From CAZDVQ01 sp964508975 (GTDB lineage Bacteria; Bacteroidota; Bacteroidia; Chitinophagales; Saprospiraceae), in NCBI GenBank assembly GCA_964508975.1, contig CAZDVQ010000007.1:41497-105496 (forward strand): 64,000 nucleotides of DNA, in the 5' to 3' direction. The notes below the pieces were generated by a model that had not been told where the DNA came from, ran no database searches, and saw only the letters and a list, made by a program, of their open reading frames with translations. The position numbers were made by a program, and so were the translations under genes. This document shows positions 16,724 to 25,248 of the stretch, piece by piece. How positions within the stretch are numbered: the first letter of the stretch is position 1; each line of letters begins with the position of its first letter.

Positions 16724-18247
16724 ATGAAAAAGTTATCCTTACTGGCTTTGCTCTTGTGCGCGCAACTTGTTTCTCAAGCGCAATCTGAAATTGATGCTAT
16801 CCGTTTTGCCCGTACCATGCCAGGCGGAACTGCCCGCTCCATTGGTGCAGGTGGCTCGTTCGGTGCTTTGGGTGCCGACTTATCTTCATTGAGCACCAAC
16901 CCAGCAGGCCTAGGGTTTTACCGGAACTCAGACTTTGGCTTCACGGGGAATATCGCCACGGCAAACGCACTGTCAAGTTTCGACGGTAAAACGTACGACC
17001 AGAGCAGCACCCGCTTCCTAGTTCAAAATACCGGTGTGGTTTTCGCTAACGCCAACGAAGAAACCGATTGGAAAAGCTTTGGATTTGGTATCACCTATGA
17101 TAAGGTAGCAAACTTTAACCAATCTTACCGTTGGCAAGGCAACTCTAAAGGTAGTATCGCTCAGGATTTCTTAAATCGTGCCAACGGGACCCAGTACATC
17201 GACCTGAAGCCTTATTACGAGCAGTTGGCCTACGACGGTTATATCATCGACAATACCTATACCCTCGACCCACTGACCTACGAGAGTTCTGTTGATACGA
17301 GCCTCAATACCTACAAAAATGAGCGTGTGACAACCAAGGGCGGCTTAAGTGAGTTAAACATAGGGTTTGGTGCCAACTACGACAACAAAATTTATTTCGG
17401 CGGTACCTTCACCATGTCGTTCTTGAATTTTAGTTCTAGCAGAATTTACAGCGAAAGCGACCCTGATGATATCCACACCGACTTCGTTGAACTGTCGCTG
17501 AACGAGACCTACAGCACAGCCAACGCCCGCAACGATGCCTCTGAAAATGGCCAAGCAGTTGGTTTTAGCGGCAAATTTGGTATTATCTATCGCCCAAGCG
17601 CAATTGCCCGTTTTGGCATAGCCGTGCATACGCCTACATTCTGGCCTATGCGCGATCGCTACAACGCCAATTTGGAATCGCAGGTTTATTACACGGCGCC
17701 CAATAGTACGCGTCAATTGTACCAATCAAATGTAAGCCCCGACCAAGAAGGCCAATTCTTCTACCGTTTGCGTACCCCGATGCGTGCTACGGCCAGTGCT
17801 GCATTCTTCGTTCAAAAGCAAGGTTTCTTAACCGCAGAGGTTGATTATGTGCCTTACGGCAGGACCCGTTTCAACTTTGGCGAGGAATCAGCCGATAACT
17901 TGGCTATCGAAGAATCATTGAACAGCACCATTTCGGCCAAGTATGCCGGTGCGGTCAACGTCCGCCTTGGTGGTGAGTATGCCTACAAAGCCTTCCGCTT
18001 GCGTGCGGGTTATGGCTTCTACGGCTCGCCATTTGGCAAGGACGTTCCGGATGCCGAGCAAGGTGTTTTGCATAGCCTTGCGGCGGGCATGGGTATCCGT
18101 GGTCGCTCTTTGTACCTCGATTTGGCCTACCAGCACCTCATTTCGCAGTTTACGCACATCCCATACTTGAACGCTGCCAATGCCCCGGTGGTTAATACTA
18201 AGATGAACACGGGTAATATCGTTGTAACCTTGGGATTCCGTTTCTAA
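16724..18247 (+). CDS. OmpP1/FadL-like outer-membrane beta-barrel protein
   Basis: I start at ATG 16724, where a signal peptide begins (MKKLSLLALLLCAQLVSQAQ); the longer frame adds 22 residues of leader. The 507-residue product carries the GGTARSIGAGGSFGALGAD and SSLSTNPAGLGFYR segments at the mature N terminus, characteristic of FadL/OmpP1-type hydrophobic-compound channels in Bacteroidota, followed by alternating beta strands and a C-terminal strand ending in Phe (VVTLGFRF). Related PorV-type proteins serve T9SS, but I cannot distinguish the role here. The 12-base word GAGTATGTTTGG directly follows its stop. Confidence 0.85.
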   Translation: MKKLSLLALLLCAQLVSQAQSEIDAIRFARTMPGGTARSIGAGGSFGALGADLSSLSTNPAGLGFYRNSDFGFTGNIATANALSSFDGKTYDQSSTRFLVQNTGVVFANANEETDWKSFGFGITYDKVANFNQSYRWQGNSKGSIAQDFLNRANGTQYIDLKPYYEQLAYDGYIIDNTYTLDPLTYESSVDTSLNTYKNERVTTKGGLSELNIGFGANYDNKIYFGGTFTMSFLNFSSSRIYSESDPDDIHTDFVELSLNETYSTANARNDASENGQAVGFSGKFGIIYRPSAIARFGIAVHTPTFWPMRDRYNANLESQVYYTAPNSTRQLYQSNVSPDQEGQFFYRLRTPMRATASAAFFVQKQGFLTAEVDYVPYGRTRFNFGEESADNLAIEESLNSTISAKYAGAVNVRLGGEYAYKAFRLRAGYGFYGSPFGKDVPDAEQGVLHSLAAGMGIRGRSLYLDLAYQHLISQFTHIPYLNAANAPVVNTKMNTGNIVVTLGFRF

Positions 18248-18259
18248 GAGTATGTTTGG
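18248..18259 (+). repeat. GAGTATGTTTGG word, copy 1
   Basis: This word directly follows the TAA stop of the FadL-like gene and runs straight into the head of GC-rich copy 5. It recurs at 22506-22517, 28103-28114 and 38925-38936. Confidence 0.6.
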
Positions 18260-18385
18260 GGCTTCCCCCGTGCTGCGCACGGGGTCGCTCCGCTCCGGGT
18301 GCGCGTTGCTTAGTACTCGTAGCCGCCCAGGTTGGGCGGCTCTACTTCGCACCAGCCGCTGCGCGGCTGCCCTACGCGCAGCTAA
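18255..18385 (+). repeat. GC-rich modular repeat, copy 5
   Basis: Head TTTGGGGC, then CCCCCGTGCTGCGCACGGGG, GCCGCCCAGGTTGGGCGGC and CCGCTGCGCGGC. With copy 6 it fills the 18248-18585 region as an inverted, head-out pair. An identical CCGCCCA...TGGGCGG module recurs in copy 14. Confidence 0.75.
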
Positions 18386-18430
18386 GCCGAATAGTGAACT
18401 GTTTGTACACTACATGACGCATATTCGCGT

Positions 18431-18560
18431 GAGTGGCCTGGAGGGCGCCGCCAAAGGCGGCGGTGCGTAGCACGGAGCGAACAGCGAACCCCGGAAGGGC
18501 ACGACCCGAGCGTGTTGGGGCGCATTGCAATACGCCCCAAGGCGCGAGGGGCACGCCAAC
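18431..18560 (-). repeat. GC-rich modular repeat, copy 6
   Basis: Reverse orientation, head next to the xseB start. It shows the core GGGGTTCGCTGTTCGCTCCG, the hairpins GTGCTACGCAC and GCCGCCTTTGGCGGC, and GGGGCGTATTGCAATGCGCCCC. Confidence 0.75.
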
Positions 18561-18585
18561 ATAAAAATCCTTAATTCTATCCCGC

Positions 18586-18777
18586 ATGGATATCGAAAAA
18601 TTAAGCTACGAAGAAGCCCTGGCCGCCTTGCAACAAATTGCACAGGCCTTGGAAGAAGCCAGTTTACCCGTGAACCTGCTGGCAGAAAAAGCCCAGACAG
18701 CCTCGCTCCTGGTACAACATTGCCGCGGGATTTTGCGCCAAGTTGAAACCGATTTGAGCCAAGTACTTGAACAATAG
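18586..18777 (+). CDS. xseB: Exodeoxyribonuclease VII small subunit
   Basis: XseB is the small helical subunit that assembles several-fold onto XseA to form the single-strand exonuclease VII. The 63-residue product has the family start MDIEKLSYEEALAALQQI, a conserved LEEASLPVNLLAEK turn and the ILRQVE segment in the second helix. The large subunit xseA is not in the window, although the two are usually neighbours. It is separated from the FadL-like gene by repeat copies 5 and 6, and a promoter box for the next gene begins 2 bases after its stop. Confidence 0.93.
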   Translation: MDIEKLSYEEALAALQQIAQALEEASLPVNLLAEKAQTASLLVQHCRGILRQVETDLSQVLEQ

Positions 18778-18779
18778 CC

Positions 18780-18787
18780 TATCTTTG
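18780..18787 (+). promoter_or_regulatory. -7 box TATCTTTG for the TlpA-like gene
   Basis: TATCTTTG lies just after the xseB stop and 22 bases before the ATG at 18810, suggesting the thioredoxin-like gene can be transcribed on its own. Confidence 0.55.
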
Positions 18788-18809
18788 TGCAACTTACGTT
18801 GAAAAAAAT

Positions 18810-20210
18810 ATGAAAAATACCATCCTTTTATGGGCTTTGAGCCTATTGATTAGTGGCGCTTTGACAGCCCAAAAAAGCAAGGCGAACAAAGAAATCGTGA
18901 TTAACGGTAGCTTCCTGGAGCCCGACGGCTGTGGCCTACAAACCATCAGCCTTTGGTCGTGGAACGGTGCCATGCCCGAGGAATTGCTGCGCTCGCCCGT
19001 GGGCGTGAAAGACGGCAAATCGACGTTCAGCTTTACCCTGCCTGCCGGCAAAAAAGGTATTTACTACGTCGGTAACGACCCCCAGCAATTGAGCGTGCTG
19101 GTGCTCAACGGCGAGGATAAAATTACCCTGGGTGGTAGCTGTAAAATGCTGAACCAGATAAGCCCGAGCAACTCGGTGGCCAATGCACAATACAACAAGC
19201 TACTCGAAACCCAGCAGGCTCATTTCCAGGAGTTTATACAGTATATTAACCAATATCGCGGTGCGATGGGCAATGCTACAGCCATGGCACAAATTGATGC
19301 CCAAATGGCGGGCCTCGATAAAAAGCGTTTGAACCTGTTGGATTCATTGAAAGCCAAAAACCCATTTTTGGCCAAAGTGGCTGGCATTAGCACCTACTTG
19401 AGCTACCCGAACAACAAAAAAACGCCTACACAACCAGAGGGCGAATATTTTGCGCAGAACTTTTTCAAGTACGCCGATTTTGCCGACACCTCGCTGTGGC
19501 AAATTCCCGCGCTGTTTGATAATGTAAAAACCTACGCCAGTAATATCCCCAAAGTGGGCTTATCGCAGGCCGACCAACAAAAATACATGGACGAGCTGCT
19601 CAGCCGCCTCGGTAAAGGTACAGGTAACCACCGCACTGTACTGTTTGGTTATGCTATCGGCAGCATGGATGTGCCCGAGGCCGAAACCAATTTTATGCGT
19701 TACGCTAAGGCTTACGTGACGACTTACCCGAACTTTAACCAACAAATGAGCGGCTTTTTACAAGAGCGCATCAACAGCATGACCGGTGTGGTAATCGGTG
19801 AACTCGCTCCTGAAATTGCCGACCTTACCCCAGAAGGCGATACCTTGAAACTGAGCGATTTGCGCGGTAAAGTTGTACTCATCGATTTTTGGGCAAGCTG
19901 GTGTGGCCCTTGCCGCAAGGCCAACCCACACCTGGTTGAGGTGTACGCCAAGTACAAAGACAAAGGCTTTGAAATCCTCGGCGTGAGCCTTGACCGCAGC
20001 AAAGATGCTTGGATTAAAGCTATCGCGACCGATAACCTCACCTGGAAGCACCTCAGCGACCTCCAGCAATGGTCGAGCAAATGGGCCAGGTTATACAAGG
20101 TGAACTCTATCCCGGCGGCTTTCTTGATCGGGCCAGATGGTAAAGTAATCGCCAAGCAAGTAAACCCTTACACGCTTGATGCAGAATTGAAGCGCATTTT
20201 TGGGGAATAA
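18810..20210 (+). CDS. TlpA/ResA-like thioredoxin-fold protein
   Basis: The 466-residue exported protein has a signal peptide (MKNTILLWALSLLISGALTAQ), a DUF4369-like N-terminal beta domain (about 25-120), a helical middle and a C-terminal thioredoxin domain. The redox site is DFWASWCGPCRKANPH at about 360-375, with GFEILGVSLD and the cis-Pro in SIPAAFLIGPDG. This layout is common in Bacteroidota periplasmic thiol-disulfide oxidoreductases, which reduce or isomerise disulfides in exported proteins. The substrate is unknown. It ends before a strong terminator. Confidence 0.9.
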   Translation: MKNTILLWALSLLISGALTAQKSKANKEIVINGSFLEPDGCGLQTISLWSWNGAMPEELLRSPVGVKDGKSTFSFTLPAGKKGIYYVGNDPQQLSVLVLNGEDKITLGGSCKMLNQISPSNSVANAQYNKLLETQQAHFQEFIQYINQYRGAMGNATAMAQIDAQMAGLDKKRLNLLDSLKAKNPFLAKVAGISTYLSYPNNKKTPTQPEGEYFAQNFFKYADFADTSLWQIPALFDNVKTYASNIPKVGLSQADQQKYMDELLSRLGKGTGNHRTVLFGYAIGSMDVPEAETNFMRYAKAYVTTYPNFNQQMSGFLQERINSMTGVVIGELAPEIADLTPEGDTLKLSDLRGKVVLIDFWASWCGPCRKANPHLVEVYAKYKDKGFEILGVSLDRSKDAWIKAIATDNLTWKHLSDLQQWSSKWARLYKVNSIPAAFLIGPDGKVIAKQVNPYTLDAELKRIFGE

Positions 20211-20213
20211 AAT

Positions 20214-20253
20214 AAAAAATGTGGGCGGGGAACATCCCTGCCCACATTTTTTT
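20214..20253 (+). terminator. Terminator after the TlpA-like gene
   Basis: ATGTGGGC and GCCCACAT close a stem around a GC-rich loop with GGGG/CCCT pairing, followed by seven T. Confidence 0.85.
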
Positions 20254-20284
20254 CGTTAATACGTACAAGTTTCAAAAACTTATC

Positions 20285-20292
20285 TATTTTTG
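20285..20292 (+). promoter_or_regulatory. -7 box TATTTTTG for rho
   Basis: TATTTTTG matches TAnnTTTG and lies 246 bases before the rho ATG, implying a long leader. Confidence 0.55.
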
Positions 20293-20304
20293 CAGCGCCC
20301 TGAT

Positions 20305-20437
20305 GAAACGGGGCAATTCCGGGCGGCTGCCATATGTCGGACTAGGCAATCAAAATTCAATCAGCCCCTGTTTCACACTTTACCCGTTTTTTTGCTTGCA
20401 ACTTGACTTCACCCACTAGGGTTCAAGTATTGTTTTT
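20305..20437 (+). promoter_or_regulatory. Structured leader of rho with terminator-like hairpin
   Basis: Between the promoter box and the ATG of rho (20538) two structures can be drawn by eye. GAAACGGGGC (20305-20314) pairs with GCCCCTGTTTC (20364-20374) with one bulged T. Then ACTTGA plus ACCC pairs with GGGT plus TCAAGT (20401-20428, four bases bulged on the 5' side), followed by ATTGTTTTT, resembling a weak intrinsic terminator. No known riboswitch class is recognised. An attenuator controlling rho is an inference. Confidence 0.4.
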
Positions 20438-20537
20438 GCCCACAACCGATAGGCATAGGCTCTTTCCAAGCGCTTAAAAGCGGTATAAATTGAATTATTC
20501 CTGATCAAATCTATATTTTAAAACCAAATAAGATTGT

Positions 20538-22475
20538 ATGTATAATGTTACGCAGCTCAACGACATGTTGGTCCCAGAACTACGGGAAATAGCTGATAAA
20601 CTGAATGTGAAAGATTACCGAAAGCTTGCTAAAAAGGATTTGATATACCAGATTTTAGATCAACAGGCCACCATAGATTTTACGCCTACTACCAAAAACA
20701 AAACAGAGGATAACACTGGCGAGCCCGAACGTGTAAAACGCACCTACACCAAACGTAAAAATGTGGATGCCCCAAGCGAAGAAAAACAAAACGATACGCC
20801 CAATTTCGACGATATTCCTTTTGCACCAATCTTCCAAGATAAACCAAAGGCTCAAAAAGAAGCTCCCGTAAGCCCACCGCCACCGGTGGTGAAACAAACT
20901 CCACCACCAGTAGCTCAAGAACAAACTGGCAATGATGAATTTGACGATTTCGACGAATTCAAACAAGGTGGCAAGAAAAATTTCAACTCCGACGATCGCC
21001 GCAACCCCAAGAAGCCTATCGCTAAGCCCATGGGTAAGAAAGGCCACGACTTTGAAGACGATTTTGCCGATATATTAGGCAGCAAAAAACGCCCAGAAGT
21101 TAAAGAAACTCCTCAACCGCCGCAAGTACAAGCTCCACAATACCGGGAAGAACGTAAACCAGTTCCTCCACGGGAAGAATACCGCCGCGAAAAGCCCGTC
21201 TATAATCGCGAAGAACGCGAGCCACGCTACCAACGCGAAGAAAGAGAGCCTCGTTACAACCGCGAGGAACGCGAAAACCGCTATAACCGCGAAGAACGCG
21301 AACCTAAAAACAACCCAAGCCACGAAAACCGCAATGCACCAAAGTTTGATGTAGAACTCGACGGTGCCGTATCAGGCCAAGGTGTACTTGAAATGATGCC
21401 CGAAGGTTTCGGTTTCTTGCGCTCTGCTGATTATAACTACGCTACTTCCCCCGACGATATCTTCGTGTCGCCCGCTCAGGTTAAAATGTACGGCCTCAAA
21501 ACTGGTGATAACGTGAACGGTACCATTCGTCCACCACGCGAAGGCGAGAAATACTTTGCCCTCATCAAGGCTGATTTAATCAACGGCTCAAAACCAGAGG
21601 ATATCCGCGACCGTATTCCTTTCGATTACTTGACGCCACTTTTCCCAACCGAGAAATTCAAACTTTCCGACAACTCGTCTAAAAGCTTGTCTACCCGCAT
21701 GGTCGATCTTTTCTCGCCCATCGGTAAAGGCCAACGTGGTCTAATTGTAGCACAACCTAAAACCGGTAAAACCTGGTTGCTCAAAGATATCGCTAACGCC
21801 ATCGCTAAAAACCACCCCGAGACATACCTTATCGTGTTGTTGATTGACGAACGCCCTGAGGAAGTAACCGACATGGAGCGCAGCGTTAACGCAGAGGTCA
21901 TCGGCTCAACCTTCGACGCACCGGCTGAAAACCACGTTCGGGTATCGCAAATCGTGCTCGAGAAAGCCAAACGCCTCGTAGAATGTGGCCAAGATGTGTG
22001 TATCCTGCTCGACTCTATCACCCGTTTGGCCCGTGCCTACAACACCGTGGCTCCTGCTAGCGGTAAAGTCCTCTCGGGTGGTGTTGAAGCCAACGCGCTG
22101 CACAAACCTAAACAATTCTTCGGCGCTGCCCGTAACATCGAAGGTGGTGGATCGCTCACCATCCTAGCCACCGCGCTTATCGATACAGGCTCGCGCATGG
22201 ACGAGGTAATCTTCGAGGAATTCAAAGGTACCGGCAACATGGAGCTCCAGCTCGACCGTCGCCTAGCCAACAAACGCATCTACCCAGCGGTAGATTTGCT
22301 GGCTACCAGCACCCGCCGCGACGACCTCTTGCTCGACCGCGACACGCTCCAACGCATGATTGTCCTCCGCAATTACCTTTCCGACATGAACGCCGAAGAG
22401 GCCATGGACTTCCTGCTCAAACAAATGCGCAATACCCGGACCAACGAGGAATTCCTCCTGTCCATGAATCGCTAA
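20538..22475 (+). CDS. rho: Transcription termination factor Rho with disordered insertion
   Basis: Rho is the hexameric RNA helicase that ends untranslated transcripts. At 645 residues it is far longer than E. coli Rho (419). Order: Rho N-terminal helical domain (about 1-45, LNDMLVPELREIADKL), a charged disordered insertion (about 50-270) with prolines and four or more YNREERE-type repeats, the cold-shock RNA-binding domain (about 275-345, GVLEMMPEGFGFLRS), then the ATPase with Walker A QPKTGKTWLL (about 404-413), Walker B ILLDSITR (about 490-497) and GGGSLTILATALIDTGSRMDEVI. In Bacteroides thetaiotaomicron the equivalent disordered region has been reported to drive phase separation. Confidence 0.97.
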   Translation: MYNVTQLNDMLVPELREIADKLNVKDYRKLAKKDLIYQILDQQATIDFTPTTKNKTEDNTGEPERVKRTYTKRKNVDAPSEEKQNDTPNFDDIPFAPIFQDKPKAQKEAPVSPPPPVVKQTPPPVAQEQTGNDEFDDFDEFKQGGKKNFNSDDRRNPKKPIAKPMGKKGHDFEDDFADILGSKKRPEVKETPQPPQVQAPQYREERKPVPPREEYRREKPVYNREEREPRYQREEREPRYNREERENRYNREEREPKNNPSHENRNAPKFDVELDGAVSGQGVLEMMPEGFGFLRSADYNYATSPDDIFVSPAQVKMYGLKTGDNVNGTIRPPREGEKYFALIKADLINGSKPEDIRDRIPFDYLTPLFPTEKFKLSDNSSKSLSTRMVDLFSPIGKGQRGLIVAQPKTGKTWLLKDIANAIAKNHPETYLIVLLIDERPEEVTDMERSVNAEVIGSTFDAPAENHVRVSQIVLEKAKRLVECGQDVCILLDSITRLARAYNTVAPASGKVLSGGVEANALHKPKQFFGAARNIEGGGSLTILATALIDTGSRMDEVIFEEFKGTGNMELQLDRRLANKRIYPAVDLLATSTRRDDLLLDRDTLQRMIVLRNYLSDMNAEEAMDFLLKQMRNTRTNEEFLLSMNR

Positions 22476-22505
22476 TAAGAGCTGTTTTTCACCGGAAGCT
22501 AAAGT

Positions 22506-22517
22506 CCAAACATACTC
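22506..22517 (-). repeat. GAGTATGTTTGG word, copy 2
   Basis: CCAAACATACTC on the plus strand, about 30 bases after the rho stop and before the rho terminator. Confidence 0.6.
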
Positions 22518-22523
22518 TAACCT

Positions 22524-22561
22524 ATAGGTGAAAGTCAACAACGGCTTTCACCTATTTTTTT
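22524..22561 (+). terminator. Terminator after rho
   Basis: ATAGGTGAAAG pairs with CTTTCACCTAT around a 10-base loop, followed by seven T. Confidence 0.85.
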
Positions 22562-22607
22562 GTTGCCTATTGGCCAACAACACAAGGCCCCCAGACGTTT
22601 TATTTTT

Positions 22608-22716
22608 ATTTGGGCGCGTCCCTGGCTAGCGCCAGGGTCAGGCTGTTGCGGGGTTCGCGATGCTCCGTGCTACGCACCCGCGCTTCGCGCGGCCCTACAC
22701 ATCCTTCGCGCAGGCA
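22608..22716 (+). repeat. GC-rich modular repeat, copy 7
   Basis: Head ATTTGGGCGCG, hairpins CCTGGCTAGCGCCAGG, core GGGGTTCGCGATGCTCCG, then GTGCTACGCAC and CGCGCTTCGCGCG. Its tail ends 5 bases before the subtilase ATG. Confidence 0.75.
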
Positions 22717-22720
22717 CACT

Positions 22721-24283
22721 ATGTACAAATTATTACACCTTTGCTGTTTCCTGGCACTATGCCAATTGAGCCAAGCCCAGGCACCGCTTGCAAGTGGCTA
22801 CATCTTATCGCTTAAACCAAGCAGCAGCAAACGTCAACTTGAAACATCGCTTGGGCAAGAGGCCAAGGTACAGGCTATTTTCGGGGAACATACCTACTGG
22901 GTACAAGGTCCCAATTTACCCAGCCTCGAAACCTTGAAACAACTCCCTTTCGTGGCCTTTGCACAGGCCAACCACCCGGTAGAACTCCGACACTGCGACG
23001 AACTCAACCCAAACGATCCTCGCTTCGACGAGCAATGGAACCTCAGCAAAATTAATGCCCCACAAGCTTGGACATTTACCCAAGGTGGCACAACTGCACT
23101 AGGCGATACCATCGTGGTGGCCATCCTTGATATTGGCTTCAATCCACATGCCGACCTCTTGGAAAACCTATTTACCAACTGGGCCGAGGTACCCAACAAT
23201 AACCTTGACGATGACTCCAATGGCTACATCGATGACGTGACAGGTTGGTCGTATTACGATAACTCCGATAATCACCCACCCGCCAACCACGGCACAGCCG
23301 TAGCAGGCTTAGTCGGAGCCAAAGGCAATAACGATATTGGATTAAGTGGCGTAAACTGGAACATCAAAATTTTAAGGGTTTCATTGCTCAATTTCGACGA
23401 GGCTAGTGTGCTTCAAGCCTACAACTATGTGCTCCGCATGAAGCGTCTTTACTTGCAAAGCAACGGTCAGCGCGGCGCCAACATACTGGTCATGAATAAT
23501 TCGTTTGGTATTGACTTAGCCCAACCCAACAACCACCCCTTGTGGTGTGCTGCATTGGATAGCCTAGGCCAGGCGGGCATCCTCACGGTGGCAGCAACCA
23601 GTAACAACCCCTACAACGTAGATGTACAAGGCGATATGCCAACTGCATGCCCTAGCGACTTTCTCATCAGTGTAACTGGCAGCGACCGCCAGGACAGGGA
23701 TATCGATGCAGGTTATGGCCGTTTAAGCATCGACCTCGCCGCACCAACCGATTATGTTCCAACCCTGATGCAAACCCAAAGTTACTTTGAGCAAGGCGGC
23801 ACTTCGTCGGCAGCACCACAAGTAGCCGGGGCCGCAGCGCTACTCCTCTCCTACCCCAATCAAAGCTGGGGCGAAATGATAAAAAACCAACCCACCGAAG
23901 CCCTGCTCCGCATAAAGGATATACTGATACACAGCACTGACGATGCAGCTGACTTCAACGACAAGTCGGTATCAGAAGGCAGGCTAAACCTCGGGGCCAG
24001 TATGGAAGAACTACATGCTTGGTACAGCCAAACATTTAGTATTACACCATTGGTATACCCCAATCCAAGCCAAGGTCAGGCACAGCTTAGGGTTTTCAGC
24101 CCTAATGCCAGCCAGTTGGACATGCAGGTATTCAACAGCCTTGGACAGGACCTTCGAACTACTTCATTTGAACTTCTACCAGGCTGGCAAGATATCGCAT
24201 TAAACATGGAGCCAGGGGCCTATATTCTACAGCTATCTAGCGAGGGCCAACGCGTTACCTTACGCCATGTGGTGCTACCTTGA
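22721..24283 (+). CDS. Secreted S8 (subtilisin-like) peptidase with T9SS sorting domain
   Basis: I start at ATG 22721, a signal peptide (MYKLLHLCCFLALCQLSQAQ); the longer frame runs back through repeat copy 7. The 520-residue protein has a propeptide-like region (about 21-105) and an S8 catalytic domain with Asp in AILDIGFNPHADL, His in NHGTAVAGLVGAKGN, the oxyanion Asn in VMNNSFG and Ser in GGTSSAAPQVAGAAA. The Asp motif reads D-I-G rather than D-S/T-G, a mild departure. The last 75 residues are a T9SS type A signal (VYPNPSQGQAQLRV, VFNSLGQDLRT, EPGAYILQLSSEGQ). A secreted protease, likely nutritional; substrate unknown. Confidence 0.9.
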   Translation: MYKLLHLCCFLALCQLSQAQAPLASGYILSLKPSSSKRQLETSLGQEAKVQAIFGEHTYWVQGPNLPSLETLKQLPFVAFAQANHPVELRHCDELNPNDPRFDEQWNLSKINAPQAWTFTQGGTTALGDTIVVAILDIGFNPHADLLENLFTNWAEVPNNNLDDDSNGYIDDVTGWSYYDNSDNHPPANHGTAVAGLVGAKGNNDIGLSGVNWNIKILRVSLLNFDEASVLQAYNYVLRMKRLYLQSNGQRGANILVMNNSFGIDLAQPNNHPLWCAALDSLGQAGILTVAATSNNPYNVDVQGDMPTACPSDFLISVTGSDRQDRDIDAGYGRLSIDLAAPTDYVPTLMQTQSYFEQGGTSSAAPQVAGAAALLLSYPNQSWGEMIKNQPTEALLRIKDILIHSTDDAADFNDKSVSEGRLNLGASMEELHAWYSQTFSITPLVYPNPSQGQAQLRVFSPNASQLDMQVFNSLGQDLRTTSFELLPGWQDIALNMEPGAYILQLSSEGQRVTLRHVVLP

Positions 24284-24310
24284 AATGCTCTATAGCTTGA
24301 TACTTATCCG

Positions 24311-24318
24311 TAACTTTG
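24311..24318 (+). promoter_or_regulatory. -7 box TAACTTTG for kdsA
   Basis: TAACTTTG matches TAnnTTTG and lies 24 bases before the kdsA ATG. Confidence 0.6.
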
Positions 24319-24342
24319 CCCTGAACTTAAATTAACGCCTCC

Positions 24343-25170
24343 ATGATATCATACGATACATTGCCTAAACTAAAACATGCCCAATCTAATAATTTTTTAC
24401 TGATTGCTGGACCTTGTGTGGTGGAGGGCAAAGACCTGCTAGAAGAAGTGGCTGGCACATTGGTTGAAATTAGCCATGCGCTAGAAATACCCTTGGTATT
24501 CAAAAGCTCCTTCCGGAAGGCTAACCGCAGCAGAAAAGACTCGTTTACTGGTATCGGGGATGAAGCTGCACTTGCACTGCTGCAACACATTGGCCAACAA
24601 TACGATGTGCCGGTAGTGACTGACATCCACGAGTCGGACGAGGCAGCACTAGCGGCTCAATATGTTGAGATGCTCCAAATACCTGCTTTCTTGTGTCGTC
24701 AAACCGAATTATTGGAAGCTGCCGGTAACACTGGCCGCTGGGTAAACATTAAGAAGGGACAATTTTTGAGCCCAGATGCAATGCGATTTGCCGCTGAAAA
24801 AATTGTACAAACTGGCAATAAAAATGTGATGTTGACCGAACGTGGCACGACATTTGGCTATCAAGACCTAGTAGTCGATTTCCGTGGAATACCCATTATG
24901 CGGGAAACTGGCTTCCCGGTGATTATGGATTGTACGCACTCCTTGCAACAGCCAAACCAAAGTCATGGTGTAACTGGCGGACAACCAAAACTCATCGAAA
25001 CTATTGCAAGGGCTGCAATTGCTACCGGTGCAGATGGATTATTCATCGAAACCCACCCAAACCCTAGTGTTGCGCTATCAGATGGTGCGAACATGATTGC
25101 ACTCAAGCAGCTAAAACCGATGCTCGAACGTTTAGTAGAAATAAGAAAAGTACTAAACAAGTGGAATTAA
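24343..25170 (+). CDS. kdsA: 3-deoxy-8-phosphooctulonate (KDO-8-P) synthase
   Basis: KdsA condenses phosphoenolpyruvate with arabinose 5-phosphate to form KDO 8-phosphate for the lipopolysaccharide inner core. The 275 residues match the family. Signatures are LLIAGPCVVEG (about 19-29), VFKSSFRKANRSRKDSFTG, VVTDIHE, IPAFLCRQTELL, INIKKGQFL-type WVNIKKGQFLSP, MLTERGTTFGY, DCTHSLQQPN and FIETHPNPSVALSDG. Cys25 in GPC is the residue that marks metal-dependent KdsA in Aquifex-type enzymes, where E. coli has Asn; so this is probably the metal-dependent class. No other KDO gene is adjacent. Confidence 0.96.
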   Translation: MISYDTLPKLKHAQSNNFLLIAGPCVVEGKDLLEEVAGTLVEISHALEIPLVFKSSFRKANRSRKDSFTGIGDEAALALLQHIGQQYDVPVVTDIHESDEAALAAQYVEMLQIPAFLCRQTELLEAAGNTGRWVNIKKGQFLSPDAMRFAAEKIVQTGNKNVMLTERGTTFGYQDLVVDFRGIPIMRETGFPVIMDCTHSLQQPNQSHGVTGGQPKLIETIARAAIATGADGLFIETHPNPSVALSDGANMIALKQLKPMLERLVEIRKVLNKWN

Positions 25171-25248
25171 TTGCAATAAAATTTTGTTTATAAATTAAAT
25201 TGCCATAAATTGTACTCGATTTGAGCAAATTAGCAAAATTAATCAACT

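Noticed and set aside
20305..20374. B12 riboswitch in the rho leader
   Set aside because: Words such as GGGGC and GGGCGGCTGCC recall the class, but the B12 box and core order are missing and rho is not a B12-linked gene. Kept only as an unnamed leader.
22610..22720. Upstream extension of the subtilase, and similar ones for the FadL-like, DUF4231, YCF48-adjacent and flavin reductase genes
   Set aside because: The extra residues come from GC-rich repeats or leaders and precede a clear signal peptide or family start, so the internal ATG is chosen.
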